A stretch of 64,000 nt of DNA from Tenacibaculum skagerrakense (lineage in GTDB: Bacteria; Bacteroidota; Bacteroidia; Flavobacteriales; Flavobacteriaceae). The first letter of the stretch is position 1, and the number at the start of each line of letters is the position of its first letter. The translations under genes and the position numbers were made by a program. Shown here piece by piece: positions 34,393 through 42,549 of this stretch. Where the stretch lies: NCBI RefSeq assembly GCF_004345825.1, contig NZ_SLXM01000008.1:62001-126000 (forward strand). Reading direction: 5' to 3'. The notes beneath the pieces are model-generated. The model saw only the letters and a list, made by a program, of their open reading frames with translations. It was not told where the DNA came from and did no database searches.

Positions 34393-35781
34393 TTATTTAC
34401 TTAACTCAGTAAAATATTTATAGAAATAAGGAATGGTTTCAATTCCTTTTAAGTAATTCCAAACACCAAAATGCTCGTTAGGAGAATGAATAGCATCAGA
34501 ATTTAATCCGAACCCCATTAATATAGTTTTGCTTTTTAATTCTTGCTCAAATAAGGCAACAATCGGAATACTTCCGCCACTTCTTTGTGGAATAGGTGTA
34601 ACACCAAAAGTTTCTTGATATGCTTTACTTGCAGCTTGGTATCCAATATTATCAATTGGTGTAACATAACCTTGTCCACCATGGTGTGGCGTAACTTTTA
34701 CTTTAACACCAGCAGGAGCAATACTTTCAAAATGAGACTTGAATAACTCAGTAATTTCTTCCCAATTTTGATTTGGAACTAAACGCATCGATATTTTTGC
34801 ATAGGCTTTAGAGGCAATTACAGTTTTAGCACCTTCTCCAGTATATCCGCCCCATATTCCATTAACGTCTAATGTAGGTCGTATTGAATTACGTTCGTTT
34901 GTAGTATAGTCTTTTTCACCATAAACAGCATCAATATCCAACGCCTTTTTATATTCTTCTAACGAGAACGGAGCTTTGGCCATTTCATCTCTTTCTTCAC
35001 GAGACAATTCCTCAACTTTATCGTAAAATCCAGGAATGGTAATATGATTATTTTCATCATGTAATGAAGCAATCATTTTTGATAGAATATTAATAGGATT
35101 AGCAACAGCACCACCATACAAACCAGAATGTAAATCTCTATTTGGCCCCGTAACTTCTACTTCAACATAACTCAAACCTCTTAACCCGGTTGTAATAGAA
35201 GGAATGTCGTTAGCAATCATTCCAGTATCTGAAATTAAGATAACATCATTAGCTAATTTTTCAGTATTTCTAGGTACAAACCAAGCTAAACTTTCAGAAC
35301 CAACTTCTTCTTCACCTTCAATCATGAATTTAACATTGCAAGGAAGGTTACCTTGAGAAGTCATATACTCTAATGCTTTTACATGCATATACATTTGTCC
35401 TTTATCATCACATGCTCCACGAGCAAAAATTGCACCTTCTGGGTGGATAGCTGTTTTTTTGATTACAGGACTAAAAGGAGGAGAATCCCATAAATCGATT
35501 GGGTCTGCTGGTTGTACATCGTAATGCCCATATACTAAAACAGTAGGAAGACTTTTGTCGATAATCTTTTCTCCGTATACAATAGGATACCCCGGAGTTT
35601 CACATAGCTCTACTTTATCACAACCTGCTTTTTTTAACGATTCCATAATGGCATCTGCAGTATTTAAAACATCTTGAGAATAGGCAGTGTCTGCACTAAC
35701 AGAAGGGATTTTCAATAAATCAATAAGTTCTTCAATAAAACGGTTTTTATGAGTAGCTATATATTCTTGAATGGTTTGCAT
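34393..35781 (-). CDS. M20 family dipeptidase
   Basis: 462 residues, the length of the M20 carnosinase/dipeptidase group. Metal and catalytic motifs are in order: VLVYGHYDVQPADP (first zinc His and catalytic Asp), GACDDKGQMYMH (bridging Asp), MIEGEEEVGSESL (general base Glu-Glu) and ISDTGM. The lid/dimerisation domain follows with GLRGLSYVEVEVTGPNRDLH, and near the end SGGSIPIVALFE and DAIHSPNEHFG supplies the last zinc His. There is no signal peptide, so it hydrolyses dipeptides in the cytoplasm. It is monocistronic and divergent from the tRNA-Leu gene. Confidence 0.94.
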   Translation of the reverse strand: MQTIQEYIATHKNRFIEELIDLLKIPSVSADTAYSQDVLNTADAIMESLKKAGCDKVELCETPGYPIVYGEKIIDKSLPTVLVYGHYDVQPADPIDLWDSPPFSPVIKKTAIHPEGAIFARGACDDKGQMYMHVKALEYMTSQGNLPCNVKFMIEGEEEVGSESLAWFVPRNTEKLANDVILISDTGMIANDIPSITTGLRGLSYVEVEVTGPNRDLHSGLYGGAVANPINILSKMIASLHDENNHITIPGFYDKVEELSREERDEMAKAPFSLEEYKKALDIDAVYGEKDYTTNERNSIRPTLDVNGIWGGYTGEGAKTVIASKAYAKISMRLVPNQNWEEITELFKSHFESIAPAGVKVKVTPHHGGQGYVTPIDNIGYQAASKAYQETFGVTPIPQRSGGSIPIVALFEQELKSKTILMGFGLNSDAIHSPNEHFGVWNYLKGIETIPYFYKYFTELSK

Positions 35782-35881
35782 TATAAATAATTATTTAATG
35801 CTAAGTTAATTCATTTTTAAGGAAGTATTAAAACCAAATCTAGTAGAAGTATAAAAAAATAAGACAAATAGTATATTTAAG

Positions 35882-35911
35882 TTTGTATTTTGAATACTTT
35901 GTGTATATTTG
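35882..35911 (+). promoter_or_regulatory. Promoter of tRNA-Leu
   Basis: TTTG (35882-35885) and TATATTTG (35904-35911), 18 bp apart, give the best match in the window to the Bacteroidota consensus TTTG-N-TAnnTTTG. The tRNA begins 21 bp downstream. Confidence 0.8.
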
Positions 35912-35932
35912 CAAACCAATTTTTTTTTTAAC

Positions 35933-36014
35933 GCGGGTGTGGTGGAATTGGTAGACACGCTAGACTTAGGATCTAGTGCCGCGAGGCGTGGGGGTTCGAC
36001 TCCCTTCACCCGTA
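35933..36014 (+). tRNA. tRNA-Leu, anticodon UAG
   Basis: The acceptor stem GCGGGTG (35933-35939) pairs with CACCCGT (36007-36013), with a closing G-U. The anticodon loop CTTAGGA sits on the CTAGA/TCTAG stem and reads UAG, for CUN leucine codons. A long variable arm (GCCGCGAGGCGT region) is typical of Leu tRNAs, and the T loop is GGTTCGACTCC. CCA is not encoded. Two ORFs overlap it on both strands and are artefacts. Confidence 0.97.
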
Positions 36015-36022
36015 CAAAAGCT

Positions 36023-36055
36023 AAAAAGCATCTTAGATTTCTAAGATGCTTTTTT
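36023..36055 (+). terminator. Rho-independent terminator of tRNA-Leu
   Basis: A perfect 14-bp stem (36023-36036 with 36041-36054) around ATTT runs into T residues. Confidence 0.85.
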
Positions 36056-36124
36056 ATTTTCCTCATTTTATATAATCAGAAGAAATTGTTTACTCGTAAT
36101 TAATTGATTTAAAAATATTATGGC

Positions 36125-37018
36125 TTAGTCTTCCTCGATATAATGTTTATAACCCTTCTCATAAAATATTTCAGTAGGTGTTATAACTGGTTGTCGTGTT
36201 TTCATACTTAGAATTGCTTTAACAGAGATTTTCATTAGCTTATCCGTTGTACTCTTTTTAAATATATCTACTAATCTCCAAAGACCATCTGGTGTTATAG
36301 CAATTAAGTCCGCATGAATTAATCTGGTGAAGTTTATTATACCATTTTCTATATTCAAATCGTTGTAAATATTCAAGGTGTAATTATTTAAATCAAACCT
36401 AGAGCTAAATTCTTTCATTAATTTTAGGCTGTCATGAGTTCTTTGAAATCGGTTTGGAGTGTTTACTTTTAAAAGGTGTAGCTTAGTGTCGAAAAGATCT
36501 ATTATTTGCTTCATTTTTGGAAATACTTTATATACTTCACCATAAAACTCTGAAGCCAAAACCATGTTTTCTATATTAAATTCACTAAATTTTTCTTGAA
36601 CAATTAATACTGGTATTTTTGCTTGACTCATAACTTTTGATGTGTTTGAGCCAATGAATGTTCCTGCAGATCTTGTGGTTCCGTAAGCACCCATTACAAT
36701 TAGTTCAGCTTTATATTCATCAGCATAGTCAAGAATAGTATTATATACATTATTTCGCAATTCGTAAATAGTCTTAACATTTTTTAGGTTATGTAAGTTT
36801 ACAATTTCGTTCAATTTATTCTGAATATTTCTTACAGTAGTACGTCCACCAGGCATGTTATGATAATTTTCATAGGAATCATCACCAGAATTTAAAGGTC
36901 TGTTGATTACATGTAAAAGAATCAGTTTAGCTTCAGTTTGTTTGGCAATTGAAGCAGCAGCATTTACTGCATGTTTAGCATGTTCAGTAAAGTCTGTAGC
37001 TACTATTATATTCTTCAT
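36125..37018 (-). CDS. Tandem-domain universal stress protein
   Basis: 297 residues: two UspA domains, as is common in Bacteroidota. Domain 1 (about 1-145) has the opening IIVATDFTEHAKHAVNAAAS and the ATP-binding pattern G-x2-G-x9-GS (Gly110, Gly113, Gly123-Ser124). Domain 2 (about 148-297) lacks that pattern and ends in a short charged tail. It probably binds ATP in the cytoplasm during stress. It is part of a reverse-strand set with the SPFH, CsbD-like and AraC genes. Two AAGTTCTA repeats ten bases apart (37032-37039, 37042-37049) sit just before its ATG. Confidence 0.9.
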   Translation of the reverse strand: MKNIIVATDFTEHAKHAVNAAASIAKQTEAKLILLHVINRPLNSGDDSYENYHNMPGGRTTVRNIQNKLNEIVNLHNLKNVKTIYELRNNVYNTILDYADEYKAELIVMGAYGTTRSAGTFIGSNTSKVMSQAKIPVLIVQEKFSEFNIENMVLASEFYGEVYKVFPKMKQIIDLFDTKLHLLKVNTPNRFQRTHDSLKLMKEFSSRFDLNNYTLNIYNDLNIENGIINFTRLIHADLIAITPDGLWRLVDIFKKSTTDKLMKISVKAILSMKTRQPVITPTEIFYEKGYKHYIEED

Positions 37019-37059
37019 GTGTCTGTGTTTTAAGTTCTAAAAAGTTCTACTAAGTAACA

Positions 37060-37272
37060 CTATTGGAGATTGTTTTTGTAATCTTTCAATTGATATCGAA
37101 TTGTATTGAGGTATTCTTCTAAACTGATTGCTTCAATACCTTTATCTTGAACAGAACTAAGAAAGGGTGTTTCATCCAAAAGCTGGTATAATTCAGGAAA
37201 TTTGTCTTTTATTTCCATTGTTACTAAAAGAATACAATCAGTCAATTCTTTTGTTTTTTGGATCGTTTTCAT
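37060..37272 (-). CDS. Small hypothetical protein
   Basis: 70 residues, cytoplasmic and probably all-helical: KTKELTDCILLVTMEIKDKF, a loop with LDETPFLSS, then AISLEEYLNTIRYQLKDYKN. I do not recognise the family. It sits between the SPFH gene (43 bp upstream in transcription) and the universal stress gene (41 bp downstream), so it is likely co-transcribed in the stress locus. Its start, length and codon use look genuine. Confidence 0.65.
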   Translation of the reverse strand: MKTIQKTKELTDCILLVTMEIKDKFPELYQLLDETPFLSSVQDKGIEAISLEEYLNTIRYQLKDYKNNLQ

Positions 37273-37315
37273 TGTTTGAAATAAATATTTAAGAAACTGT
37301 CAGTCTTTATTGTTA

Positions 37316-38206
37316 TTAACTGCTTTTATTAATAAGAGCATTACTTTGATTCTTTTTTATCGGAACAATACCTGCCATTTCACTCATTACGTTCACTAGA
37401 TCTGAACCATCTGGGACAATAATTTTAGCATTATTTTTTAATGCGGCTTCCATAGCTTCTATTTTCCTTAGTAGTTGCGCATTTCCGATAAAGTATTTAT
37501 CAGCTGCTCCGTTTACTAGTTTTATGGCTTCAGCTTCGCCTTCGGCATGTAATATTTTCGAACGTTTGTAACCTTCTGCTTCTTTGATTTTGGCACGTTT
37601 AATCCCATCTGCAACTGTTTCAGCAGCAGTGGCTGAGTCAATAGCAGCAATTTTTTCATTTTCAGCTTTTACTACTTTGTTCATAGTCTCTTGTACATCC
37701 GATGGAGGATCTATTTGCTTCAATTCTGTTCTAATGATTTGAATTCCCCAGTCTTTTGTTTCTTTATGAAGTGTTTCATGCAATTCCATATTTATTTTCC
37801 CTCTTTCACTATTAGCAGACTTCAAGGTGAGTGTTCCAATGATATTACGTAATGTAGTACGTGCAAGGTTCACAATCTGGTACTGATAGTTATTTACATC
37901 GTAGGTAGATCCTTTTACACTATCCTCATCAGATTTTACCCGAAAGTAAACCTGAGCATCTACAGTGGCATTTAAATTGTCATTAGTAATTATTTCTTGA
38001 GGTTCGGCATCTACCATTTGTTCGGTAATATTCACAAGAAATAATCGATCAACAATTGGAATTATCCAGTGGAAACCGGGCTCTGCAAGTTTTTTGTATT
38101 TCCCTAAACGTTCTATAAGCCCCTTATGAGTGGGTCTTACTATTCTGATACCAGATATCAGTATAATTGCTGTAAACATTGTGATATAGAGGTAAATTAG
38201 ATTCAT
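37316..38206 (-). CDS. SPFH/Band 7 membrane protein (stomatin/QmcA-like)
   Basis: 296 residues. One N-terminal membrane helix (about 3-20) precedes the SPFH core (about 22-185): GIRIVRPTHKGLIERLGKYK, GFHWIIPIVDRLFLVNITEQ, and DAQVYFRVKSDEDS. A long coiled coil (about 185-255, AENEKIAAIDSATAAETVAD) mediates oligomerisation. Such proteins build ring-like microdomain scaffolds and often regulate FtsH or NfeD partners; no NfeD gene is adjacent here. The surrounding UspA, CsbD-like and AraC genes suggest a membrane-stress role, which is inference. Confidence 0.92.
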   Translation of the reverse strand: MNLIYLYITMFTAIILISGIRIVRPTHKGLIERLGKYKKLAEPGFHWIIPIVDRLFLVNITEQMVDAEPQEIITNDNLNATVDAQVYFRVKSDEDSVKGSTYDVNNYQYQIVNLARTTLRNIIGTLTLKSANSERGKINMELHETLHKETKDWGIQIIRTELKQIDPPSDVQETMNKVVKAENEKIAAIDSATAAETVADGIKRAKIKEAEGYKRSKILHAEGEAEAIKLVNGAADKYFIGNAQLLRKIEAMEAALKNNAKIIVPDGSDLVNVMSEMAGIVPIKKNQSNALINKSS

Positions 38207-38225
38207 AATTAGATATTTTAAGTTT

Positions 38226-38262
38226 ATAAAAAATGGACAAGTTCTAATGTGAACTTATCCAT
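38226..38262 (-). terminator. Rho-independent terminator after the CsbD-like gene
   Basis: ATGGACAAGTTC (38233-38244) and GAACTTATCCAT (38251-38262) pair over 12 bp with one G-U in the reverse-strand RNA, followed by U6. Confidence 0.75.
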
Positions 38263-38288
38263 TAGAGAATCGATATTAAAAACCTAGA

Positions 38289-38513
38289 TTACCCCACTCT
38301 TGGTTGACCTTTTTTGATAATATTGATTACCTCTTCACGTTTTTTGTTCAGACGAGTTTCTACTCTTTTGAGTAAATCATTTTCTTTACCCGTTTCAAAT
38401 TTCAGGTCGGCATCAGTAAGCTGTGAAAATTTAGATTTGAGTTCTTTCGATTGGTTTTCCCAGTTACCAGTAATTTTGAAAGACTCTTCTGTCTTTTTGT
38501 TAGAATTTTCCAT
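38289..38513 (-). CDS. CsbD-like stress protein
   Basis: 74 residues, hydrophilic. The CsbD pattern can be followed: GNWENQSKELKSKFSQLTDA, then DLKFETGKENDLLKRVETRL and KKREEVINIIKK. Some family glycines are missing. CsbD-type proteins are abundant under general stress in many bacteria but have no assigned biochemical role. A terminator follows, so it may be expressed apart from the SPFH gene. It lies 102 bp after the AraC regulator gene, which may control it. Confidence 0.8.
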   Translation of the reverse strand: MENSNKKTEESFKITGNWENQSKELKSKFSQLTDADLKFETGKENDLLKRVETRLNKKREEVINIIKKGQPRVG

Positions 38514-38615
38514 TTTCTCTTTGGTTTACGTTGTGAATTCATTTTCACGACACTACAAAGATGGTAATACTATTAGTTTCTATTATTACATTAAATATGG
38601 AATAGGTTGCATAAT

Positions 38616-39176
38616 TCACACATCCTCAAGGTTTTTTCTACGCTTATTAGCTATTCCTTTATAAAAAGTAGGAGTTAGCCCAGTGACCTTTTTAAACTGG
38701 TTTGATAAATGAGCAACACTACTGTAATGAAGACGATAAGATATTTCTGTTAAAGTCAATTCATCATATAATAACAATTCTTTTACTCTTTCAATTTTAT
38801 TAAAAATAATATATTGTTGAATTGTAATGCCTTTTACTTCAGAGAATACATTGGATAGATAGGTGTAATCATACTCCATTTTTTCACTAATAAAGTCTGA
38901 GTAATTTACTTTAGGTAAAATATCGCTGTAGTGGATCATTTCAATAATTATATTTTTTATACTCTCTACCAGAATAGCTCTTTTGTTGTCTAGTAATTCA
39001 AGCCCTGATTTATGTAAGTTGATTTTCAGTTGTTCATGTTGATTGGCTGTAATATCTTCTAATATTTCAATAACTCCCAAGTTGACTTTTAAATGGTTAA
39101 TTCCTAGTTTTTTTAACTCTTCTTTGACCATCATTTTGCAACGATGGCTTACCATGTATTTTATATAGATTATCAT
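38616..39176 (-). CDS. AraC family regulator with N-terminal HMA-like domain
   Basis: 186 residues. The first ~70 residues follow the heavy-metal-associated ferredoxin-like pattern (IIYIKYMVSHRCKMMVKEEL), but the usual metal-binding Cys-x-x-Cys reads Ser-His-Arg-Cys, so only the second Cys is left. The C-terminal AraC domain (about 85-186) has two helix-turn-helices: DYTYLSNVFSEVKGITIQQY, then LTLTEISYRLHYSSVAHLSN, and QFKKVTGLTPTFYK. I kept the full-length start because the HMA-like strand begins there. It probably regulates the adjacent stress genes; the signal may be a redox or metal cue, but metal binding is doubtful with one Cys. Confidence 0.87.
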   Translation of the reverse strand: MIIYIKYMVSHRCKMMVKEELKKLGINHLKVNLGVIEILEDITANQHEQLKINLHKSGLELLDNKRAILVESIKNIIIEMIHYSDILPKVNYSDFISEKMEYDYTYLSNVFSEVKGITIQQYIIFNKIERVKELLLYDELTLTEISYRLHYSSVAHLSNQFKKVTGLTPTFYKGIANKRRKNLEDV

Positions 39177-39567
39177 TGCTGTCGAAATTAGTTTTTTGAT
39201 AATTACTCTTTTGCTAACCGAAGTTAATTCAGGTAAGAATGTTATCTGTTAAATTTTTTATTACAAAGAGAATACAACTTATTTGTTTACGAGTAAAAAC
39301 ATCTTTTAAGAAAACCAAAAGTATAATTATGGTAATAGTTGAGTGTATTTACATTTCAACTGATAGTTTCAGTATTAATAATTTAAGGTCTAAAAACCAG
39401 TTAAGTAATTTTTTAACTTAGGTTGAAGTGTGTTTTTGGAAATAAGTATATGTAAAGGTACTAAAAATCAATACTAATAATATTTTTTAGCAGTAAAATT
39501 CTAAGTGTCTTTTTGTTACTTTCATAAAAAAGGCTTTATTTAGCTTCAAATTGCTAAAAAGAAAAAT
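39177..39567. other. 391-bp intergenic region between AraC and yifB
   Basis: AT-rich gap between divergent genes, holding the promoters of both. I find no exact TAnnTTTG box; TACTTTCA (about 39517) is the nearest match before yifB. A 60-codon ORF (39239-39421) has a lysine/isoleucine-rich product with no recognisable pattern and is probably not a gene. No RNA structure of note. Confidence 0.5.
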
Positions 39568-41103
39568 ATGCTAGTTAAAGTTCACGGATCGGCCGTTTTC
39601 GGTGTCGATGCTATTACCATTACAGTTGAAGTTAATATTGATAAAGGAATTGGTTACCATTTAGTTGGTTTACCTGATAATGCTGTACGAGAAAGTTCCT
39701 ATAGAATTTCAGCAGCGCTAACTAATGTCAATTACAAATTACCAGGAAAAAAAATCATTATTAACATGGCGCCTGCTGATATTCGTAAAGAAGGTGCTGC
39801 GTATGATTTAACTATAGCCATGGGAATTTTGGGTGCTTCCAATCAGATTCAATCGGATACATTGCATGAATATGTGATTATGGGTGAGCTTTCATTAGAT
39901 GGAAATTTACAGCCTATTAAAGGTGCATTACCAATTGCAATAAAAGCAAAAGAAGAAGGGTTTACCTATTTAATTCTTCCTAAGGAGAACGCCAAAGAAG
40001 CAGCTATAGTTGAAGGGCTCACTGTGTATGGTGTGAGCAACATAAAAGAAGTAATTGAACATTTTAATGGAGAGCAATCTTTGGAACCAGAGAAAATTAA
40101 TTCTGAAGCTATTTTTAATAGTTTCCAAAACAATTTAGATTTCGATTTTTCTGATGTAAAAGGTCAAGAATCTATTAAAAGATGTATGGAAATTGCTGCC
40201 GCAGGAGGTCATAATATTATTTTAATTGGTCCGCCTGGAGCCGGAAAAACAATGTTGGCAAAACGATTACCTTCGATTTTACCTCCAATGACTTTAGATG
40301 AAGCTTTAGAAACTACAAAAATTCATTCTGTAATAGGAAAAGTAAAAGACTCAGGAATTTTATATCAACGTCCTTTTCGCTCTCCACATCATACTACATC
40401 AGATGTAGCTTTGGTAGGAGGGGGGCAATATCCACAGCCTGGAGAAATTTCATTAGCACATAATGGAGTGTTGTTTTTAGATGAATTGCCAGAATTTAGA
40501 AGGTCTGTTTTAGAGGTAATGCGACAACCTTTAGAAGATAGAGAAGTTACAATTTCTAGAGCTAAATTTACAATTACATATCCAAGTAGTTTTATGTTAG
40601 TAGCAAGTATGAATCCCAGTCCGTCAGGATATTTTAATGATGAAAATAATCCGTTACTATCTTCTCCAGCTGAGATGCAACGTTATATGGGGAAAATTTC
40701 AGGACCGTTACTAGACAGAATAGATATTCATATTGAAGTAACACCTGTTCCTTTTGAAAAATTATCAGAAGAAAGGAAAGGAGAGAGCAGTACAGAGATT
40801 CGAAAACGAGTTATAAAAGCTAGAGCTATTCAATCAAAAAGATATGAGCAATTTGATGAAATTCATTACAATGCACAAATGACAGTTAAGCAGATTAGAA
40901 CGTTTTGTGTTTTAACCGAAGAAAGTAAACGGTTGTTAAAGAATGCCATGGAAAAACTAAACTTATCAGCACGTGCCTATGATCGAATTTTAAAAGTAAG
41001 TCGAACAATTGCAGATTTAGAAGGTTCTTCTGAGGTTAATTCTGCGCATATAGCTGAGGCCATACAATATAGAAGTTTAGACAGAGAAGGTTGGTTAGGT
41101 TAA
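39568..41103 (+). CDS. yifB: YifB/ComM family Mg-chelatase-like AAA+ ATPase
   Basis: 511 residues, the normal length. The N-terminal ChlI-like (Lon-protease-fold) domain (about 20-140, GYHLVGLPDNAVRESSYRI) precedes the AAA+ module. Walker A is GPPGAGKT at 221-228, followed by RSPHHTTSDVALVGGG and Walker B LFLDELPEF. SMNPSPSG and the C-terminal Mg-chelatase domain (NLSARAYDRILKVSRTIADL) complete it. ComM homologues are hexameric helicases that drive branch migration during natural transformation; the same role here is by family. The stop overlaps the stop of the converging operon by two bases. Confidence 0.95.
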   Translation: MLVKVHGSAVFGVDAITITVEVNIDKGIGYHLVGLPDNAVRESSYRISAALTNVNYKLPGKKIIINMAPADIRKEGAAYDLTIAMGILGASNQIQSDTLHEYVIMGELSLDGNLQPIKGALPIAIKAKEEGFTYLILPKENAKEAAIVEGLTVYGVSNIKEVIEHFNGEQSLEPEKINSEAIFNSFQNNLDFDFSDVKGQESIKRCMEIAAAGGHNIILIGPPGAGKTMLAKRLPSILPPMTLDEALETTKIHSVIGKVKDSGILYQRPFRSPHHTTSDVALVGGGQYPQPGEISLAHNGVLFLDELPEFRRSVLEVMRQPLEDREVTISRAKFTITYPSSFMLVASMNPSPSGYFNDENNPLLSSPAEMQRYMGKISGPLLDRIDIHIEVTPVPFEKLSEERKGESSTEIRKRVIKARAIQSKRYEQFDEIHYNAQMTVKQIRTFCVLTEESKRLLKNAMEKLNLSARAYDRILKVSRTIADLEGSSEVNSAHIAEAIQYRSLDREGWLG

Positions 41104-42515
41104 AAGTTATTTATGTATATATAGTTTTCATTTAGCTCCTTTTTATTTTCTGTTACTGGTGTGTCTTCTCCTGAAAGATGTTTGGTAATTGTATAAAATT
41201 TTAAGGTGTTTTTATCAACTGCATATCGAATTGATTGTAAATGAAGATTGTCATTTTTCTTAAAAGTAATTGTTTCAGTTTTTTGTATTCCTTGCAAGGT
41301 ATAGCTTAAATTGAATGCTACTTTTGTAACTATCTCATCTTCAAAAAGCGAAGAATCGATTTCAATATCAATAATCTCGTTAGTGATTTTTTGCTCTTTT
41401 TTAGATGAGGTAACATCAATAATAGAAGAACATTCAGGCTTATCAATCCAATCGGAAATAGTTCGTTCTCCGCTGGTGTTTATTTCTGTAACTCGGAATC
41501 GCATAGGAGCATTCATGTCAACCGCATAAGGAAAATAAATGTACTGACTATATAAGTCGGTATACTTGCTTTTGAAGTTTGTTTTTATGGTTACTTTTTT
41601 CCCATTATTAACACTTGTTGCTTCTATTTCAACGGTTTTTAAGTACAACTCTGGACGTAGATTTTCTTTGAAATCATGACATCTAACTTCAATGGCTGCA
41701 TAGGTAGGAGGTATCTCCTCATTGATGTCGATTTGTTTAATTAAATCAGGATATTTATTAGTGTCGATACTGATGGTTAACGTATTGCTTTTGATAATTC
41801 TGTTTTGAATGTTACTTGACTCATCTACAATACTGTCTTTTTCAAACTGTTCTTTCAGCTCTTTTGATCCTGAAATATCTTCATTTGGCATCCATACATT
41901 AGCGTGGTACACATAGTTTAAATTGATTCCCAGTAATTTTTCTTTTAGTTGTGTATTTAGAAGTTGAGATTCATATTTGTTTAATTTTATGGTGTACGTT
42001 CTTTTTGTCCAAAATGCTTTAGAACTGCTAAAACCATCTTTATTGTTAGCTTCTAAAACACCGTCATTATTAATTGGCTGATGTCTCTTTTGAGTATTAT
42101 TTTCAACAGGTAAAATTAAACGCGTATCAATATGAGAAATAGGTAGTGGTTTGAGCGAATACCTACCATACTTTTTTAATTTCGATTTAATTGCTTGTAA
42201 AGCATCTGGTGCTATTTCTTTCATTACAACACCAAATTGAACCATACTCATGAAGTTTTTTTCACCAACATCGTCCGAACATTTAGTCCCGGTATATCTT
42301 AAATCGATAAATCTAAAATCTGGAGCACCATTTTTGGTGGTGTTTAGGGTTAAATCTCCTGGTTCATAATAAAACAAGAGAGGATCGGCGGTATCACGAA
42401 AAATTGCTACGCCATTTATTAATTGCTTAGAGCTAAAATCTACTTGAGCAATTAGAATACTAGCGTTAGCGATGAAAACAAAAATAATGTTTACTAAAAA
42501 CTTACCGATCCTCAT
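41100..42515 (-). CDS. Exported Y-Y-x-x-P family protein H (last gene of the secreted-paralogue operon)
   Basis: 471 residues with a signal peptide (FLVNIIFVFIANASILIAQ). I recognise no named family. The N-terminal module resembles those of the upstream genes: NGVAIFRDTADPLLFYYEPG (FYYEP at 48-52), PDFRFIDLRYTG and SMVQFGVVM. The C-terminal module follows, with VDMNAPMRFRVTEINTSGER and a final strand region. Length and order match the paralogues, but this copy is more divergent and has a longer middle. It is predicted beta-rich and periplasmic or surface-located, and has no T9SS-type C-terminal domain that I can see. It is separated from gene G by 34 bp and closes the operon. Confidence 0.75.
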   Translation of the reverse strand: MRIGKFLVNIIFVFIANASILIAQVDFSSKQLINGVAIFRDTADPLLFYYEPGDLTLNTTKNGAPDFRFIDLRYTGTKCSDDVGEKNFMSMVQFGVVMKEIAPDALQAIKSKLKKYGRYSLKPLPISHIDTRLILPVENNTQKRHQPINNDGVLEANNKDGFSSSKAFWTKRTYTIKLNKYESQLLNTQLKEKLLGINLNYVYHANVWMPNEDISGSKELKEQFEKDSIVDESSNIQNRIIKSNTLTISIDTNKYPDLIKQIDINEEIPPTYAAIEVRCHDFKENLRPELYLKTVEIEATSVNNGKKVTIKTNFKSKYTDLYSQYIYFPYAVDMNAPMRFRVTEINTSGERTISDWIDKPECSSIIDVTSSKKEQKITNEIIDIEIDSSLFEDEIVTKVAFNLSYTLQGIQKTETITFKKNDNLHLQSIRYAVDKNTLKFYTITKHLSGEDTPVTENKKELNENYIYINNF

Positions 42516-42549
42516 GATTGTTTATACTTTAAATTAGTTAATGAAGCAG

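Noticed and set aside
35806-36103. Two short ORFs on opposite strands (35909-36103 and 35806-36066)
   Set aside because: Both cross the tRNA-Leu gene; the forward one encodes the well-known tRNA-derived artefact GVVELVDTLDLGSSAARRGG.
39239-39421. 60-codon forward ORF in the AraC-yifB gap
   Set aside because: Lys/Ile-rich product without family resemblance, no promoter box in place, typical of chance ORFs in AT-rich intergenic DNA.
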